Notes: generated from the letters alone by a model not told the origin. Positions 1 to 11,424 are shown, counted from the first letter of the stretch. The stretch is DNA of 64,000 nucleotides from Shinisaurus crocodilurus (GCA_021292165.1 JAHFWL010000963.1:25949-89948), one strand, 5' to 3'. Translations and numbers: made by a program.

Positions 1-99
1 ATTTTATACTGTTTTTATTGTATTTGTGGTTTGTGTTCTTTAAATAAATTGTTGTGAACCACCCAGAGAGCTTTGGTTATTGGGCAGTATAGAAATGAA

Positions 100-146
<47 letters not shown>
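1..146 (+). mobile_element. L2 LINE 3' end with GAT microsatellite tail
   Basis: The segment GTTGTGAACCACCCAGAGAG followed by TATTGGGCAGTATAG is the reptile L2 3' end. The usual short-repeat tail has grown into an uninterrupted GAT array (100-146). The element continues left of the window. Confidence 0.8.
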
Positions 147-233
147 ATGGAAGCTTGTTTCCAATCACAGATGGCCTCTAACTGCATCAGGGTGTTCCTG
201 AACTAAAATTCATAAAAAGCATATTTCAATAAT

Positions 234-598
234 TCATAAATCTTTGTCAACCTGTGACTTAGGTCTTTGTACATTTACTTGTAGCAATTTAATTAATTTT
301 TGGATAAAAACCCTTAAGGAACAATTACTATGGTGATTCTTGTATAGATAATCTAATGTACTGTGAATGCTCCTTAATAGGAAGTATCTTAATAGATAGG
401 ACATGCATGTTTTAATCATCTTCACATCACTGACATTTTCTAGACAACCACCAAATGGATTCTTAGGTGGACGCAATACAATTGCTGAAATCATAGCATA
501 TTCATACATTTCCTCAAACCATTTTAGTTGAGGCTGATATCTGCAGTTTCCTAAACAGTTTAATAGATCTTCTTTTAGAGTTGGACTGAAGGCTTGGT
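234..598 (-). CDS. Candidate last coding exon of an unrecognised host gene
   Basis: On the minus strand a 121-codon frame opens right after a splice acceptor (pyrimidine-rich tract ending TTTAATTAG at 599-614) and ends with TGA at 234-236. The first two bases (AC) complete a codon begun in the preceding exon, which fits the single base left by 8706-8794 (G+AC, Asp). The peptide is rich in Leu, Tyr and Cys and looks helical; it includes YEYAMISAIVLRPPKNPFGG and ends KSQVDKDL. It resembles no transposon protein I know, and I recognise no domain. No clear poly(A) signal is seen before the L2 remnant at 1-146, though AATAAA on the minus strand lies near 12-17 inside that remnant. An open frame of this length could arise by chance; the phase agreement with five upstream exons is the main support. 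Confidence 0.6.
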
Positions 599-1598
599 CT
601 AATTAAATAAGAAACTAGAGAGGAAATATATTAAAAATCACTTTGATTATATTCCACCACACCACCCAGATTTCACAACGCTTGCGGGAGGGGAGGGGGA
701 GGAGGAGTACAATAAGCTTTCATGGCTCACTCAAAATATAGTGTGGAACCAATCTTTCACAGAATGAGATGTTTTAACATAGCAAAATGGATGGATAGTT
801 CCTTTCTTATTGGGGCAATCATAGAAGACTGAGAATAGTAAGGTTGAAATCTTAATCAAACTTATTTAGAAGTTAATTGCTATGAAATAAGCTGTACATA
901 TATTTTTAACTTAAAAAATTATTTATTTATTTATTGTATGTATGTAGATTAAGTTAAATTTTTGTGTTATTATTGTATTTTGTTATATTTTGTTTTGAAA
1001 AGTTAAAAAAAATGTTTTGTTAGTTTTTTAAAGAAATCTATCATGTTGAAATCCATAGACTTACTTTGGAAGTTAATATAGATTTAAGTACAAGCTATAA
1101 ACCAACAGAAGAAGAAGAAGAGGAGGAGGAGGAGGAGGAGGAGGAGGAGGAGGAGGAGGAAACCCTGAAAAGCTTCCACAACAGATGTCTCTCTCATTAG
1201 TAATAGGGCTGCATCTGAATTTGGCAATAAAATCACTGTATGCTCACCAGAATCAGTTTGGAAGCATCTCAAGTCATTATGACTAAAGTGATCATAAGAG
1301 ATTTATTTCTGAAATAGCACTTGTCCTATCAAGAGAATCCAACTAATTAAAATATATGTTTGAAAAATGGCATGCCTTTGTTGAAATGGGCAAGGTTGCC
1401 TAGTGAGCCCTTCCCTTCTACATCCAACTTGCTTGGATTGATTTGATATATATCCTCCATTCCATGGTAAAGACCAGATGAGTTAATTTAATCCAGAGAA
1501 GGGGTAGGAAAAAATGAATGACAGAGGCACAAAATTATTATTCATTTTATATTTTGGAGAACAGTTGCTCTCTTGTAAACCTGGAGGGGTTTTGTTTG
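599..1598. other. Intergenic or intronic stretch with a GAG repeat
   Basis: AT-rich sequence with no exon or named repeat that I can support, apart from a GAA/GAG array at 1107-1160. The open frame over that array is just the repeat read as poly-Leu. Confidence 0.6.
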
Positions 1599-2455
1599 TC
1601 TGGAAGACAGAAACAAAATTCAAAGTGACCTCGATAGGCTGGAGCGCTGGGCCGAAAACAACAGAATGAAATTTAATAGGGATAAATGCCAAGTGCTGCA
1701 CCTAGGGAGAGGAAACCAAATGCAGAGTTACAGAATGGGGGACACTTGGCTCAACAATACTACAAGTGAGAAGGATCTTGGAATTGTGGTAGATCACAAA
1801 CTGAATATGAGCCAGCAATGCAATGTGGCTGCAAAGAAGGCAAATGCAATTTTGGGCTGTATTAATAGAAGTATAGCTTCCAAATCGCGGGAAGTGATAA
1901 TTCCCCTTTACTCGGCACTGGTTAGGCCTCATCTTGAGTACTGCATCCAGTTCTGGGCACCTCACTTTAAGAAGGACATAGACAAACTGGAGAGGGTTTA
2001 GAGGAGGGCAACAAGGATGATAAAGGGACTGGAAACAAGGCCCTATGAGGAGAGACTGAAAGAACTGGGCATGTTTTGCCTTCAGAAGAGGAGACTGAGG
2101 GGAGATATGATCGCACTCTTCCAGTATTTGAAGGGATGTCACACAGAGGAGGGCAAAGATCTCTTCTCGATCATCCCAGTTTGCAGGACACGGAATAATG
2201 GGCTCAAGTTACAGGAACCTAGATTCCACCTAAACATCAGAAAAAATTTCCTGACTGTCAGAGCAATAAGACAATGGAATCAACTACCTAGGGAGGTCGT
2301 GGGCTCTCCCACTCTGGAGGCATTCAAGGTGCAGCTGGACAGACATCTGTCAGAGATGCTTTGACCTAGATTCCTGCATTGAGCAGGGGGTTGGACTCGA
2401 TGGCCTTGTAGGCCCCTTCCAACTCTACTTTTCTATGATTCTATGATTCTATGAT
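1599..2455 (+). mobile_element. 5'-truncated young CR1 copy
   Basis: This starts at TCTGGAAGACAG and follows the full-length CR1 from about 27890 to its tail. By eye about ten substitutions separate the two over some 830 bp. It encodes only the last part of ORF2, broken by one C-to-T change that makes TAG at 1999-2001, so the frame reads 1666-2001 and 2017-2364. The octamer tail ends near 2455. Confidence 0.9.
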
Positions 2456-3684
2456 ATGTTTTTGTTTTTTACACACTACAGCCATGGAATAAGCTGGCCT
2501 GTGGTAAGAAAGTACAGTACCATTTCACTTGGCATCTGGCAACCTGATCCTATACAGGGCAGGCCAGAAAAACTGTTCACAAGATGAAAACCTAGTGTGT
2601 GAATGTCAGAGACTGTGATGTTACAGCAGTGCTCTATGATGATGCTTCTTTGTATGCCTTTTATTTTCTTTCTGGTGGAAAAATACATAAAATTCCCAGA
2701 AGGCAACAGTCTAGATTAAAAAAGAAGAAGCAGGGGATAGGCTTTCTATAAATTTTCATGTTTGTGTGACCAAAACCAAAAACTATGAGCACCTGCAAAA
2801 ACCCAGTGTTTGTGTTGACCTTTTTGCTCACACATTTTTCAGTAGAGATTGAAATAGGTAACATTCATTTTCTTGATGATTACCAGTGTATGGGGAAAGC
2901 ATTTGATTATTTTCAATGGGAAATCAGTAATAATGGAGGCTTTCTGGTCTGTGCATATTGGGATATGTCTGCCCAGGAATCAGTAATCTTTTCTGGTACT
3001 CTGAAAAGCTGTTTCTTATATTCTTTTATGTGCTTTGACTTACCTATCTCTACACCATTTTGAGCTGCATAGAGAATGGCAATTTGCCCTTTAGCTCTGC
3101 CTGCTTTCCTGAGCCTTCACAATTTGTTTTCACACCTAGGCACAGTTTGCTATGTGTATGTCAAAATTGAAGATATTTATGAAAATCCCAGCTTTGAAGA
3201 TTGCATTGTTGTGTGAGCTGTTCAAATGACTGAAAGCTTGAAACCTTTAATAGTCAATCTGTATAACTGATTTCATCTCACTCTGATCTAAGCTCTAGTC
3301 TTTAAGCCAGGGAGAAAGGCTAAGAACGCAGAGATATTTTAACTGGCCAGAGATGTTTTACCACTTTTAATAATTATTAATACAATTATCTTGGGGTAGG
3401 AATTAGGTTTAGCTTTCTGTTTTATAGGCTGACATTTATGCAATGCAAATAAAATGCTGTTTCAGTAATATAAAGCATTACATCATGACCTGAAATAGCT
3501 GGATTTAATAGGTTCCGGGGCTAATGGAGATATATGAGATTATGGGACTTTCACATGGCTAAAAGAGCACCTGGATAGCCCAACATATGTTACCTTTAAA
3601 GCACTACACAAGTGGAACTGAATAGTAGTTATTACTGGGGTCAGGTTGTTTGAAATAATGTATTCTCCTAAATGAACTTGCCTG
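2456..3684. other. Stretch without recognised features
   Basis: Unique-looking AT-rich sequence. Short open frames on both strands (for example 2785-3063 +) show no splice context or known protein likeness. Confidence 0.5.
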
Positions 3685-4100
3685 AGTTCTTTGGAAGAGG
3701 CCCATCTTTCTGTCCCACCAACATCTGAAGTGCATTTGGTGGGAACTCAAGAGCGAGCCTTCTCGGTGGCTTCTCCCAAGGTCTGGAAATCATTACCACG
3801 GGAGACCCATCTAGCCTCTTCTTTGATTACCTTCCACCAGCAGGTAAGTATGCTTTTATTCAGACAAGCATTAGGTCTCATAAACTGACTGTCATGGAAC
3901 TGTAAAGGTTGCAACTTTATCATCTGGCTGTAGGGTTTTTTAAAAATCACTTTTATTGATTTTATTTATGTTTTACCTACATGTTTTTTTGTTTTGATTG
4001 CTATTTTGTATTTTGCTGCTGTTGGCCACCTTGAGCACCACTTGATGGAATGGCAGGATACAAATTTAATAAATAAGTATTTAACTAAAAATAATATCTT
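3685..4100 (+). mobile_element. L2 LINE C-terminal and 3' fragment
   Basis: The frame at 3691-3888 contains ERAFSVASPKVWKSLPRETH, the end of L2 ORF2, followed by a decayed L2 3' UTR with GCTGTTGGCCACCTTGAGC and an AATAAATAAG tail. Confidence 0.75.
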
Positions 4101-4329
4101 CTCCCACATCAATTTGCCTATACATGAAGACCTTCAGGGGTCCTTCAGAGGCCATCTAACACATGCTGCCACCATCTGCAATGAGGCAGGTAGCAATAGG
4201 GAAGGGGACCTTTCAAGTGGTGGCTCCTCACTCATAGCACTCTCTCTCCAAGGATGCTCACCTGTTCCAATGTATTGTTTGGTGCAATCTTTTAGACATG
4301 AGACAAATGTACATAGGCAGAATGCCTAT

Positions 4330-4497
4330 GTACTCCGGTTGCTGGGCAGATAGTGTTGTTGCACTCATGTCCTGCTTGTAGAATCCCATGGGCAGCTGGT
4401 TGACCACTGTGTGAACAGAATGCTGGACTAGATGGACCCTTGGTCTGATCCAGCATGGCTCTTCTTATGCTCTTATGTTCTTAAATGCCTTCTTTAT
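4330..4497 (+). mobile_element. CR1-family 3' end (TTCTTATG tail type)
   Basis: ATGCTGGACTAGATGGACCC then TCTGATCCAGCATGGCTC and TTCTTATGCTCTTATGTTC mark a CR1 subfamily distinct from the intact element, with a different octamer tail. Confidence 0.7.
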
Positions 4498-4970
4498 TCC
4501 CCCAGGTTTTTAACCTCTGCTTTTTTACATTGCTGCTATGATGGTTTTTAGGTTGCCTTTTACTGTTCTTAACTATTTTATTGATTATTGCTTTTTAATT
4601 GAATTTTATGAGGTATTGTAAACTGCCTTGGAAATCTTTAATTGAAGAGTGGTATAGAGTAAATTCATACATAAAATATATTCAATGTATTCTATAAACA
4701 CACAGCTAATTGTGTTTGGCTGATCACTGGCTGACAGTACAGCTAGCTCCACAGTAGCTGGAACCCAACATAGAGATGGCCAAGGCATATTTCACTATGG
4801 AAAATCTGGATTATATAAATACAACTTCATCAGCAGCTCAAAAAACTATTGGTATATCCATATCTAGGAAGCTTGCTTTCAATAAATCTTTTCAAACAAG
4901 CCAGAAGAGAGAATGATGAAAAAATCTTGTAACCAGAAGAGTATGTTGGATTCAAGACCATAAGAATACA

Positions 4971-5140
4971 GGCCTGTGGCTCACGCTGGCTCAGCTTGTC
5001 TGAGCATGGAAAGCTAAGCAGAGTCAAGCCTGGTTATTACTTGGATGGAAGGCCTCTCCTCTAGTTTCCTGCATTGAGCAGGGCAGGGGGTTGGACTCGA
5101 TAGCCTTGTAGGCTCCTTCCAACTCTATGATCTATGAAAT
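4971..5140 (+). mobile_element. SINE with 5S rRNA-like head and CR1 tail, copy 1
   Basis: The head contains GGAAAGCTAAGCAG, CCTGGTTATTACTTGGATGG and a preceding CTTGTCTGAGCATGG, matching the 5S rRNA internal control region (its A box, intermediate element and C box). After about 90 bases it changes to the CR1 3' end (CCTGCATTGAGCAGGG and TTGGACTCGATAGCC). CATAAGAA occurs at 4959-4966 and 5147-5154, a possible target duplication. The head should allow RNA polymerase III transcription and the tail CR1-driven reverse transcription; both are inference from known 5S-derived SINEs. Confidence 0.8.
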
Positions 5141-5142
5141 CT

Positions 5143-5275
5143 AGAACATAAGAAAAGCCATGCTGGATCAGACATAAGGCCTATCTAGTCCAGCATTATG
5201 TTCCCACAGTGGCCAATCAGATGCCCCAATACCATAGCATTCTCCCAACAACTGGTATTTATCCGCAATGGATAA
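5143..5275 (-). mobile_element. CR1-family 3' end (TTCTTATG tail type)
   Basis: Reverse orientation of the family seen at 4330: ACATAAGAAAAGCCATGCTG then GGATCAGACATAAGG and a CACAGTGGCCAATCAGATG motif. The 5S-headed SINE copy 1 appears to have inserted at its end. Confidence 0.65.
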
Positions 5276-6267
5276 AGACATCGAATAGTAAGAAGCAAAA
5301 AGGACGCTCTTTGTACTGGGGTGCTAGCTGAGAAATTGTTTATTTGTGTGTAAATGGCTATGGCTAGGGATTTGTGATGGCTGAGTTGTTCACGTAAGAC
5401 ACAGCTTTGGGCCCAAGGGAAAGCTAATGAAAATTAAATTAGACATTCAAGCCAAGTGCTTATCTAGGTCAGTTTAGTTTGCCGGAAAAACCCAAAATGC
5501 ATTTATACATAACCAGCAAAAATTGTGCAGGTGTTTTCTGAGGAACTCATCTTAAAAGAGAAAATCACAAAATGCTGTGGCTTTATTCTGTGGCTTTTCT
5601 GCAGTATAAAATCTGAAGAGAAATGAAGGCTATTTCAGCACTTCTCCAGTGGCACCACAATCTCCTTTCCCATTTGGGTGTAGGTGTGTGCACGGTACAT
5701 GGGAAATGTTTATTGTGTGCAGCCAGTCAGCCACTGATCATTTCAGCAGGATAATCCAGATATATGTTTGTATCCAGTATACATGGCTATTATAGATACA
5801 AAAAATACTAATTAGATACTGTAATCTCTTATCTTCATGTGGTTTCCTAAGACAGTAACTCAAGTTTTTTGGGCTACCCAAGAATTGAATTTACTACTTC
5901 TTCAGATATTCCACATGACAAAATATGAAGACCAAACAAACAAACAAACCCACTCAGACACACACACAACCCACCATAAAACACTCTACGACAATGATGC
6001 ACAAACAAGTCTTAAGATGTCTAGTGCAATTTATTAAATAGGAAACACAATTTCCTGATGGAACTTCCAATGTACTTTATTATAACACATGATAATAATA
6101 AAAATGCAATGTGAAACATTCATATGGCTATCAAAAATCCCTTGTTGAATATTACTGTGCTGTATTTAATGTGATTTAGTAGATTATGAGATTTCATAGA
6201 CAGGATTTGGGGGTATTTGAGAGGGAGGGCTTCAAGTCTTTCTCTTTCCAATATTATCACTCTACTA
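5276..6267. other. Stretch without recognised features
   Basis: Nothing supportable beyond short AAAC and CA runs near 5935-5970. Confidence 0.5.
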
Positions 6268-6906
6268 CAGAGGTGGCCCTCCCATGAGGCAGGGTGAATC
6301 TCCTGCCTCAGGCAGTGGAGTGGGAGGAGCAGTGAACTTCACAGTCCCCCCAATCCACCAGGAAGGCTCCCTGCTGCTGCATTGGTGGAGTGAAGTGGTG
6401 GCAATAACAGATCCTCTGGAGAGGCAAATGCCACAGCAGGAGAGCAGTCAGTGGGGCTCTCCAGAGCAGCTGACCATCCTCTGACCTACTCTAAGAACCC
6501 TCTCAGAGTGAGTCAGAGGGTGGGCAGGCTGTCTGGAGAGCTGTGTCAGCTGCCCTGTCTGAAATGTCTGGCTCTGAGGGTGTCCTTTCTCAGATCCACT
6601 CAGAGCCACGCATTGTCAAGGAGATTGTCTGTGCTGCAGGAGGTCTCCTGAGATACCCCTCTTCTGGAGCAGCTGCCCATCCTCTAGAGCAGCCACCCAG
6701 ACCTCTCTTTAGCCAGAGCTAACAGAGGACAGGTGGCTGCTCTGAGGAAGAGGCATCCTGGGAGATTGCCTGCAGCACAAGCAATCTCCTTGGACACCTC
6801 TCCAGTCAATGCCTGGCTCTGCAGAAGAACCTCCTCAGAGCCAGGCATTTTCAACTGCAAGTTTCTGAAAAACCACACCTGCTGCTTTCACTGGCTGACA
6901 CAGCTC

Positions 6907-6958
<52 letters not shown>

Positions 6959-7077
6959 CAGAGAACACATGAGTGAACAGACAGGCAAGCTTCACAGTGG
7001 AGGAAGAGGCTGGGTGGGTTACGGCAGCCACAGCTTTTCTCCTGTCTCAGGTGGCATGAGAGCTTGATCTGCCACTG
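6268..7077. mobile_element. Non-autonomous hAT-like element with 8-bp duplication
   Basis: The left end CAGAGGTGGCCCTCCCATGA and the right end (reverse complement CAGTGGCAGATCAAGCTCTC) are loosely inverted. The flanks are CTCTACTA (6260-6267) and GTCTACTA (7078-7085), 7 of 8 matching. The interior is GC-rich with internal duplicates and a GA array (6910-6956). No transposase is present. Confidence 0.6.
6910..6956. repeat. GA microsatellite
   Basis: An uninterrupted dinucleotide array of about 23 units inside the hAT-like element. Confidence 0.95.
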
Positions 7078-7108
7078 GTCTACTACTATCTTCACATTTT
7101 CTTATCTT

Positions 7109-7538
7109 TGTGATGATAACGTGGCCGGTTATTTAAATTTTATTTCTCTCCCTACCACCTGGCTGTTAGTTCACATTCACTAACCCCGTGGCTGAGATAT
7201 GTTGCTCCAGGGCATCAGTTCCCTCTCCGTCACAAGATTTCCCTCTCTCATCAGACAAACCCGAGCGGACAATCTGTCTGTGGGAGATTAACTCTCAAAA
7301 TACCAGGGCTGGTTATTGTGGTGTTTATTTTCTTAAGTAAACATTTCTCTAAGCAGGTACAACTCCTTTTCTCTAACACTCTAAACCCTCAACCCTCAAC
7401 TAACACTCTCTCACACACACAGGCACATATAAATATAGAGCTCCCCCTCCCATCAGAACCCTCTCCAGGCGAGCCCCGATAGGTTGTTGGGCGCATCTAC
7501 TCTGCCTGGCAACGCTAACTGTTAACTCATTCATCACA
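7109..7538 (-). mobile_element. Solo LTR with 5-bp target duplication
   Basis: Read on the minus strand it starts TGTGATGAATGAG and ends ATCATCACA, with a 9-bp inverted terminus. ATCTT flanks both sides (7104-7108 and 7539-7543). On the minus strand a TATA-like CTCTATATTTATATG (about 7426-7440) precedes AATAAA (about 7325-7330), the normal LTR order. It is probably Ty3/gypsy-type, but no internal coding sequence remains to confirm. Confidence 0.75.
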
Positions 7539-7581
7539 ATCTTGCCTACTTTAGTTTCCCCTCCCCACTGAAGACTTAGAG

Positions 7582-7717
7582 CAGGGCTCTCCAACCTTGG
7601 GTCCCCAGATGTTGCTGGCCTACAGCTCCCAGCATACCCAGCCAGCATGACTAATGGCAAAGGATTCTGGGACCTGTAGTCCAGCAACATCTGGGGACCC
7701 AAGGTTGGAGAGCCCTG
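7582..7717. mobile_element. Palindromic hAT MITE
   Basis: Long inverted ends (CAGGGCTCTCCAACCTTGGG and its complement) enclose about 60 bp. Flanks ACTTAGAG and ACTTGGAG match at 7 of 8. The same family recurs at 14128. Confidence 0.8.
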
Positions 7718-7725
7718 ACTTGGAG

Positions 7726-8705
7726 TCTTCAAGATGGGGCTAGATGCCTAAACCATCCAGTTTGATTTCTTTGGATTAGCACAGCTTTTCAGGATAGCAC
7801 CACCACAGACCATCAAACTATTCCCACTAGGCTCCCACTGCCATCCTGAAAGAACTCATACGTCTTGTGATTTGAGAAGAACATGCAAGTATCCCACAGC
7901 AGGAACATATCAAAGCGGAACCTTTTATCTTGAGAAGGAAGGGCCGTAAAACACAAGGGTCTTCCTATGATTTCCCAGAAAAATCAGAAGACATTTGAAT
8001 GGCTCCATAGTGCTGAGAGTGGTCTCTTCTAGGACAGCATTCAGCCACATCTGAGTTATCATGCTCTAACGGTGGTAGATAGTTCCCTCAGAAAGGAAAT
8101 ATTCTCTCATAGGTTCTAAATAAGTTAAGGAAATTATTATGTAATGCAATTCCATTCTAGTTAAGATGTGGCAAAGTCCTGGGCCAGTTAATGACCACAA
8201 TTTTAGAAGTGGGAGGGCTGTCTGTTTGATAGGTCTATCAAGTGGGGATAAGGATAATTTAATTGTCTGCCAGGTTACTCTTTTGGTGATGATTAAATAA
8301 GACTGGAGGGGAAAGGCAGCTTGTATGAAACTTTTGAGTTTTACAAGAACACTTGAATTCAGGCTCCCAAGGTGTCATGTTAAGTAATTTGAAAGGAAAG
8401 ATGAAAAGGATCACATACCTAGAAAGGCCAGCTATTCCTTTTAATAATGCTCACTTTAGGTCTTTAGCACTTGAATGGATGTCTCCCAAAGAGTCCAAGC
8501 TAGAACAAAAATGTGTGTAAGGCAGCCATTAGTGAACCCATTAGGAAAGAACAAGCAGACTTGGTAATGATTTGAAGTTATTTCAAGAAAGGATCAACTC
8601 AAGCCTTTCACAAGATGTGCATCAACAGGCATGGAAATAGTGTGTTTTAAATAGGTTGAGGTATTCTGTTAAATTTCCCTAGATTTCTCTGTTAATAAAA
8701 ACAAC
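7726..8705. other. Stretch without recognised features
   Basis: Unique-looking intronic sequence; no repeat or exon can be supported. Confidence 0.5.
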
Positions 8706-8794
8706 CCATTTCAGTAGCTACAGCATCCACATGGAAGCGCTGCAGAGCAATCCTTGACATCAGATAGAATGAGACAACATTTGTTAGCATAAAA
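8706..8794 (-). CDS. Candidate internal exon of the minus-strand host gene
   Basis: The acceptor is strong: a long pyrimidine tract ending CATCTCCCCTAG. The 89-nt exon takes one base to finish a Ser codon (AG+T), encodes 29 codons including VSFYLMSRIALQRFHV, and leaves one base for the last exon. The donor is weak (ATGG then GTTGTT), which is the main doubt. A stop follows in the same frame 15 nt downstream, so splicing is required here. Neighbours in the chain are 10333-10560 upstream and 234-598 downstream. Confidence 0.55.
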
Positions 8795-8884
8795 CTAGGG
8801 GAGATGGGGGCAGAGAAGCTGCCACCATGGCTGGAACAAGGTGGGCACTTCCACTGGCACTTCCAGATAGTGTTGTAGTCAGAC

Positions 8885-8936
8885 ATGTAAATGTATAATG
8901 CAAACTGATGTTCAAGCTTGCATTATACATTTACAT
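8885..8936. other. Perfect 19-bp inverted repeat
   Basis: ATGTAAATGTATAATGCAA at 8885-8903 is exactly mirrored at 8918-8936, with a 14-nt loop. On the minus strand it lies about 90 nt upstream of the acceptor of the 8706-8794 exon. Confidence 0.85.
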
Positions 8937-9057
8937 AATGCATATGTGCAATCTACATTTCGTAAGATGTCATATGTAAGAAGACATAATGTGATCCAGA
9001 GAATTATGGAAGTCCTACTAGGATTGTGCATGTGGAAGACTCTTGTACAGGCATAGA

Positions 9058-9290
9058 TATGGGAATATAAGAAGAGTTTGCTGGATCAGACCAAGGGTCC
9101 ATCTAGTTCACCTTCCCATTTCCCACAGTAGCTAGCCAAATGCTTTCCAAGAAGCCCATATACAAGCAAAAGGTCCCAGGTTACCCTGGCTTTTTGGCAG
9201 CTTAGCAACTGGCATTCTCAGGTATTCTCAGATCCAACCTTTCTTGTTGTTATGGGACTTCCAGAGCAAAGAGAGCTCCCCTGTCCACAA
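9058..9290 (-). mobile_element. CR1-family fragment (TTCTTATG tail type)
   Basis: Reverse orientation: ATATAAGAAGAGTTTGCTGG then ATCAGACCAAGGGTCCATC and a long decayed body with CCACAGTAGCTAGCCAAATG. The body is longer here than in the other copies. Confidence 0.65.
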
Positions 9291-9476
9291 GGATGTTCCA
9301 ATTCATGTCAGTGGACATGACAGCTTTATATGCACATTTAGCACACACAAATTCTGAATCAGGAGTTAGGAGTTCATCAAGAATCTCTTTTAAGGCTAAC
9401 CATGAGCAAAAATTCTACAAATCACACTTGGCTACTGGCTGAAATTTCCAAAACTGATAGACAGTTTCCTTGTTCA

Positions 9477-10092
9477 TGTCTGTTACAAGGGCATGATAAT
9501 GTGAAGAAAAGCAGACCAGGTGTCAGTGTCCTTCTCCACCACACACATGTAAACAAGTGTAATCCCAGCCAGAGGCTGGTAACCTCCTGCAAATGTACAT
9601 AGTTTCCTCTGGTGGCTCTGTGCCGCATCAGAGTCTCCCATGTATTCGCATGCAAATGTTCCCCAAGCACTCTAGTCATGGTTGAGAGTTCACCCTTCTG
9701 ACACCTAGGAGCCACCCCTCCCCTGCCTAGCCCTGACAAAATTCATCCTGATTGACCAAGTGACAGCCGAGCTACTGAACGGGGGCGGGGGGAAATCGAT
9801 ACTGTCAGCCGTGGCTTCTGGGTCTGGTTGTTGTTCTGGACGCAAAGGAGCATGGAGTAGGGCTGTTGCTGAGGCAAACCCCTAAGAATATCAACCCCCC
9901 AGACAAAGAGTAAGTGCCTGGGTGTTTATATAGTAAAAGAACTAGCTTTGTTGTTTTGTAGCTCTACTTGTGTATACCAAAATGTCTCCCCACCTTTTCC
10001 CTTCCCTCATTTCCTACCTTTTATTGTAATTGGTTTACCCTAAATAAACTTTCCTGGTTTTACCCCACATGGTGTGTGTAGTTCCTCTGTCA
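9477..10092 (+). mobile_element. Probable solo LTR
   Basis: GTTCA flanks both sides (9472-9476 and 10093-10097), the element starts TGTCTG and ends CTGTCA, and a TATA-like TTTATATAGT near 9927 precedes AATAAA at 10043-10048. An alternative left end, TGACA at 9734, mirrors the terminal TGTCA but lacks a duplication. Lineage unknown. Confidence 0.4.
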
Positions 10093-10332
10093 GTTCAGTG
10101 CTAAATCCAGTGTATAGATCAAGGGCAAAGCCCTGAGAAAATCAGTCTTGGGATGACAGAGCCAAGGCTGGCAGTTTGGCACCTTTGAGCTCTTGTCTTG
10201 AGATAAAGGACCGGTTGCAGTCCTTCACAGATAACAAAAAATCCATTTAAGATTATATGAGGTTTATTTAAAGTTTATGAAAATTAGTCTATCACAAGCT
10301 GTTTTATAAAGGAAGGCCAGTAAGCAGCTGAC

Positions 10333-10560
10333 CTATCAAAGTGGGGAACTGAATGTACTACAGCACAATCAGGCATATGGTAAATGATACATGAATGCAA
10401 GATCTTTTCACCATGCAAAGTATGTAAGAGTTGCATGCCTTTGGGGGCACAACCAGTGTCCTGGTCATTGTGATAAGTCAGCATGTGTGTGAAAGGATCT
10501 TCTGGGAAAGAACATAAATTTATTATGGCATTTATATCTTCCCTTTCTTCCATAATTGAT
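10333..10560 (-). CDS. Candidate internal exon of the minus-strand host gene
   Basis: This 228-nt exon lies between an acceptor ending TGTCACCTTTAG and a donor GATAG|GTCAGC. It enters needing one base (GG+A, Gly) and leaves two (AG). The 75 full codons include INAIINLCSFPEDPFTHML and KGMQLLHTLHGEKILHSC, which read as ordinary protein and not as a known mobile-element product. No domain is recognised. The sequence is unique within the window. Confidence 0.65.
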
Positions 10561-10766
10561 CTAAAGGTGACATACATAGATTTTCCACCCATCTCCCACC
10601 TGGGCAGTTAGCGGTCCTAGACTTACTTATCTGCAGCAGATACTGCATTTTAGAACACAGCCAAAGGAAGCAGCTTTCTCCCATTCAGCCCTAAATTAAA
10701 GGCAGTGTGGCATTTTCCAGGTTGCATTCTGGCAGTGGCAAACCAAAGCGGGTGATACCTTTATAC

Positions 10767-10904
10767 TAGGGGTGGGCAAACTGTGTCCCTCCAGATGTTG
10801 TTGGACTGTAACTCCCATCAGCCCTAGCCAGCATAGCCAATGCTAAGGGACCATGGGAGTTGCAGTCCAACAACATCTGGAGGGCCACAAGTTGTCCACC
10901 CCTG
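10767..10904. mobile_element. Palindromic hAT MITE
   Basis: Inverted ends TAGGGGTGGGCAAAC and GTTGTCCACCCCTG with paired inner arms around TCCAGATGTTGTTGGACTG. The flanking 8 bp do not match. Confidence 0.75.
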
Positions 10905-11424
10905 CGTTCAGGGATGGGTGAGAATTTCATTTCAGTTCGATTTTGATAAGAATTTAACAAAATTCACAACATTATCCATATTGAGCGCTAAAAGAACTTG
11001 AGATTTTTTTAAAAAATAATATGAAAGTGGAAGTAACAGAAAGTGGAAGTAACAGAAACTGACAAATTTGTCCATCCAGGCCCAGGACTGTGCGCTTAAC
11101 TCTTAAAAGTCTGGGTTTGAATCCCTGTGTATTCATGTTACTGCTGAATTAGGGTTGCCAGTGCCACCTCTTTTTTCTGACAGGCTCTTCATCTTTAACA
11201 GCTATAGGCACATACAAACTGGTCCTCTCCATGCTGGAAAGAGCTGTACCTATTGAATCTGGCTAATTCAGGTGGTGAGAATTTTGTTTCAGTTTGTTTT
11301 TATTGAAATTTATCAAAATTCACAATGTTCTTCATATTCAGGACAGAAAACTTGAGATTTATTTTTTATTTTTTTAATTGAATGCAGGAGAAAGCAAAGT
11401 TGGAAAGAATTGCCCAACTCTAGG
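10905..11424. repeat. Decayed repeat pair
   Basis: Two related segments, 10915-11010 and 11272-11385, share TCAGTTYGWTTTT, AAAATTCACAAYRTT and AACTTGAGAT. They look like remnants of the AGGGATG-ended family described at 11425. Family assignment is uncertain. Confidence 0.4.

Noticed and set aside
2785..3063. A 92-residue plus-strand frame
   Set aside because: No splice context, family likeness or neighbouring exons; compatible with chance.
4971..5140. A true 5S rRNA gene
   Set aside because: Only about the first 90 bases resemble 5S rRNA; the sequence then switches to a CR1 3' end, and three dispersed copies share the same junction.
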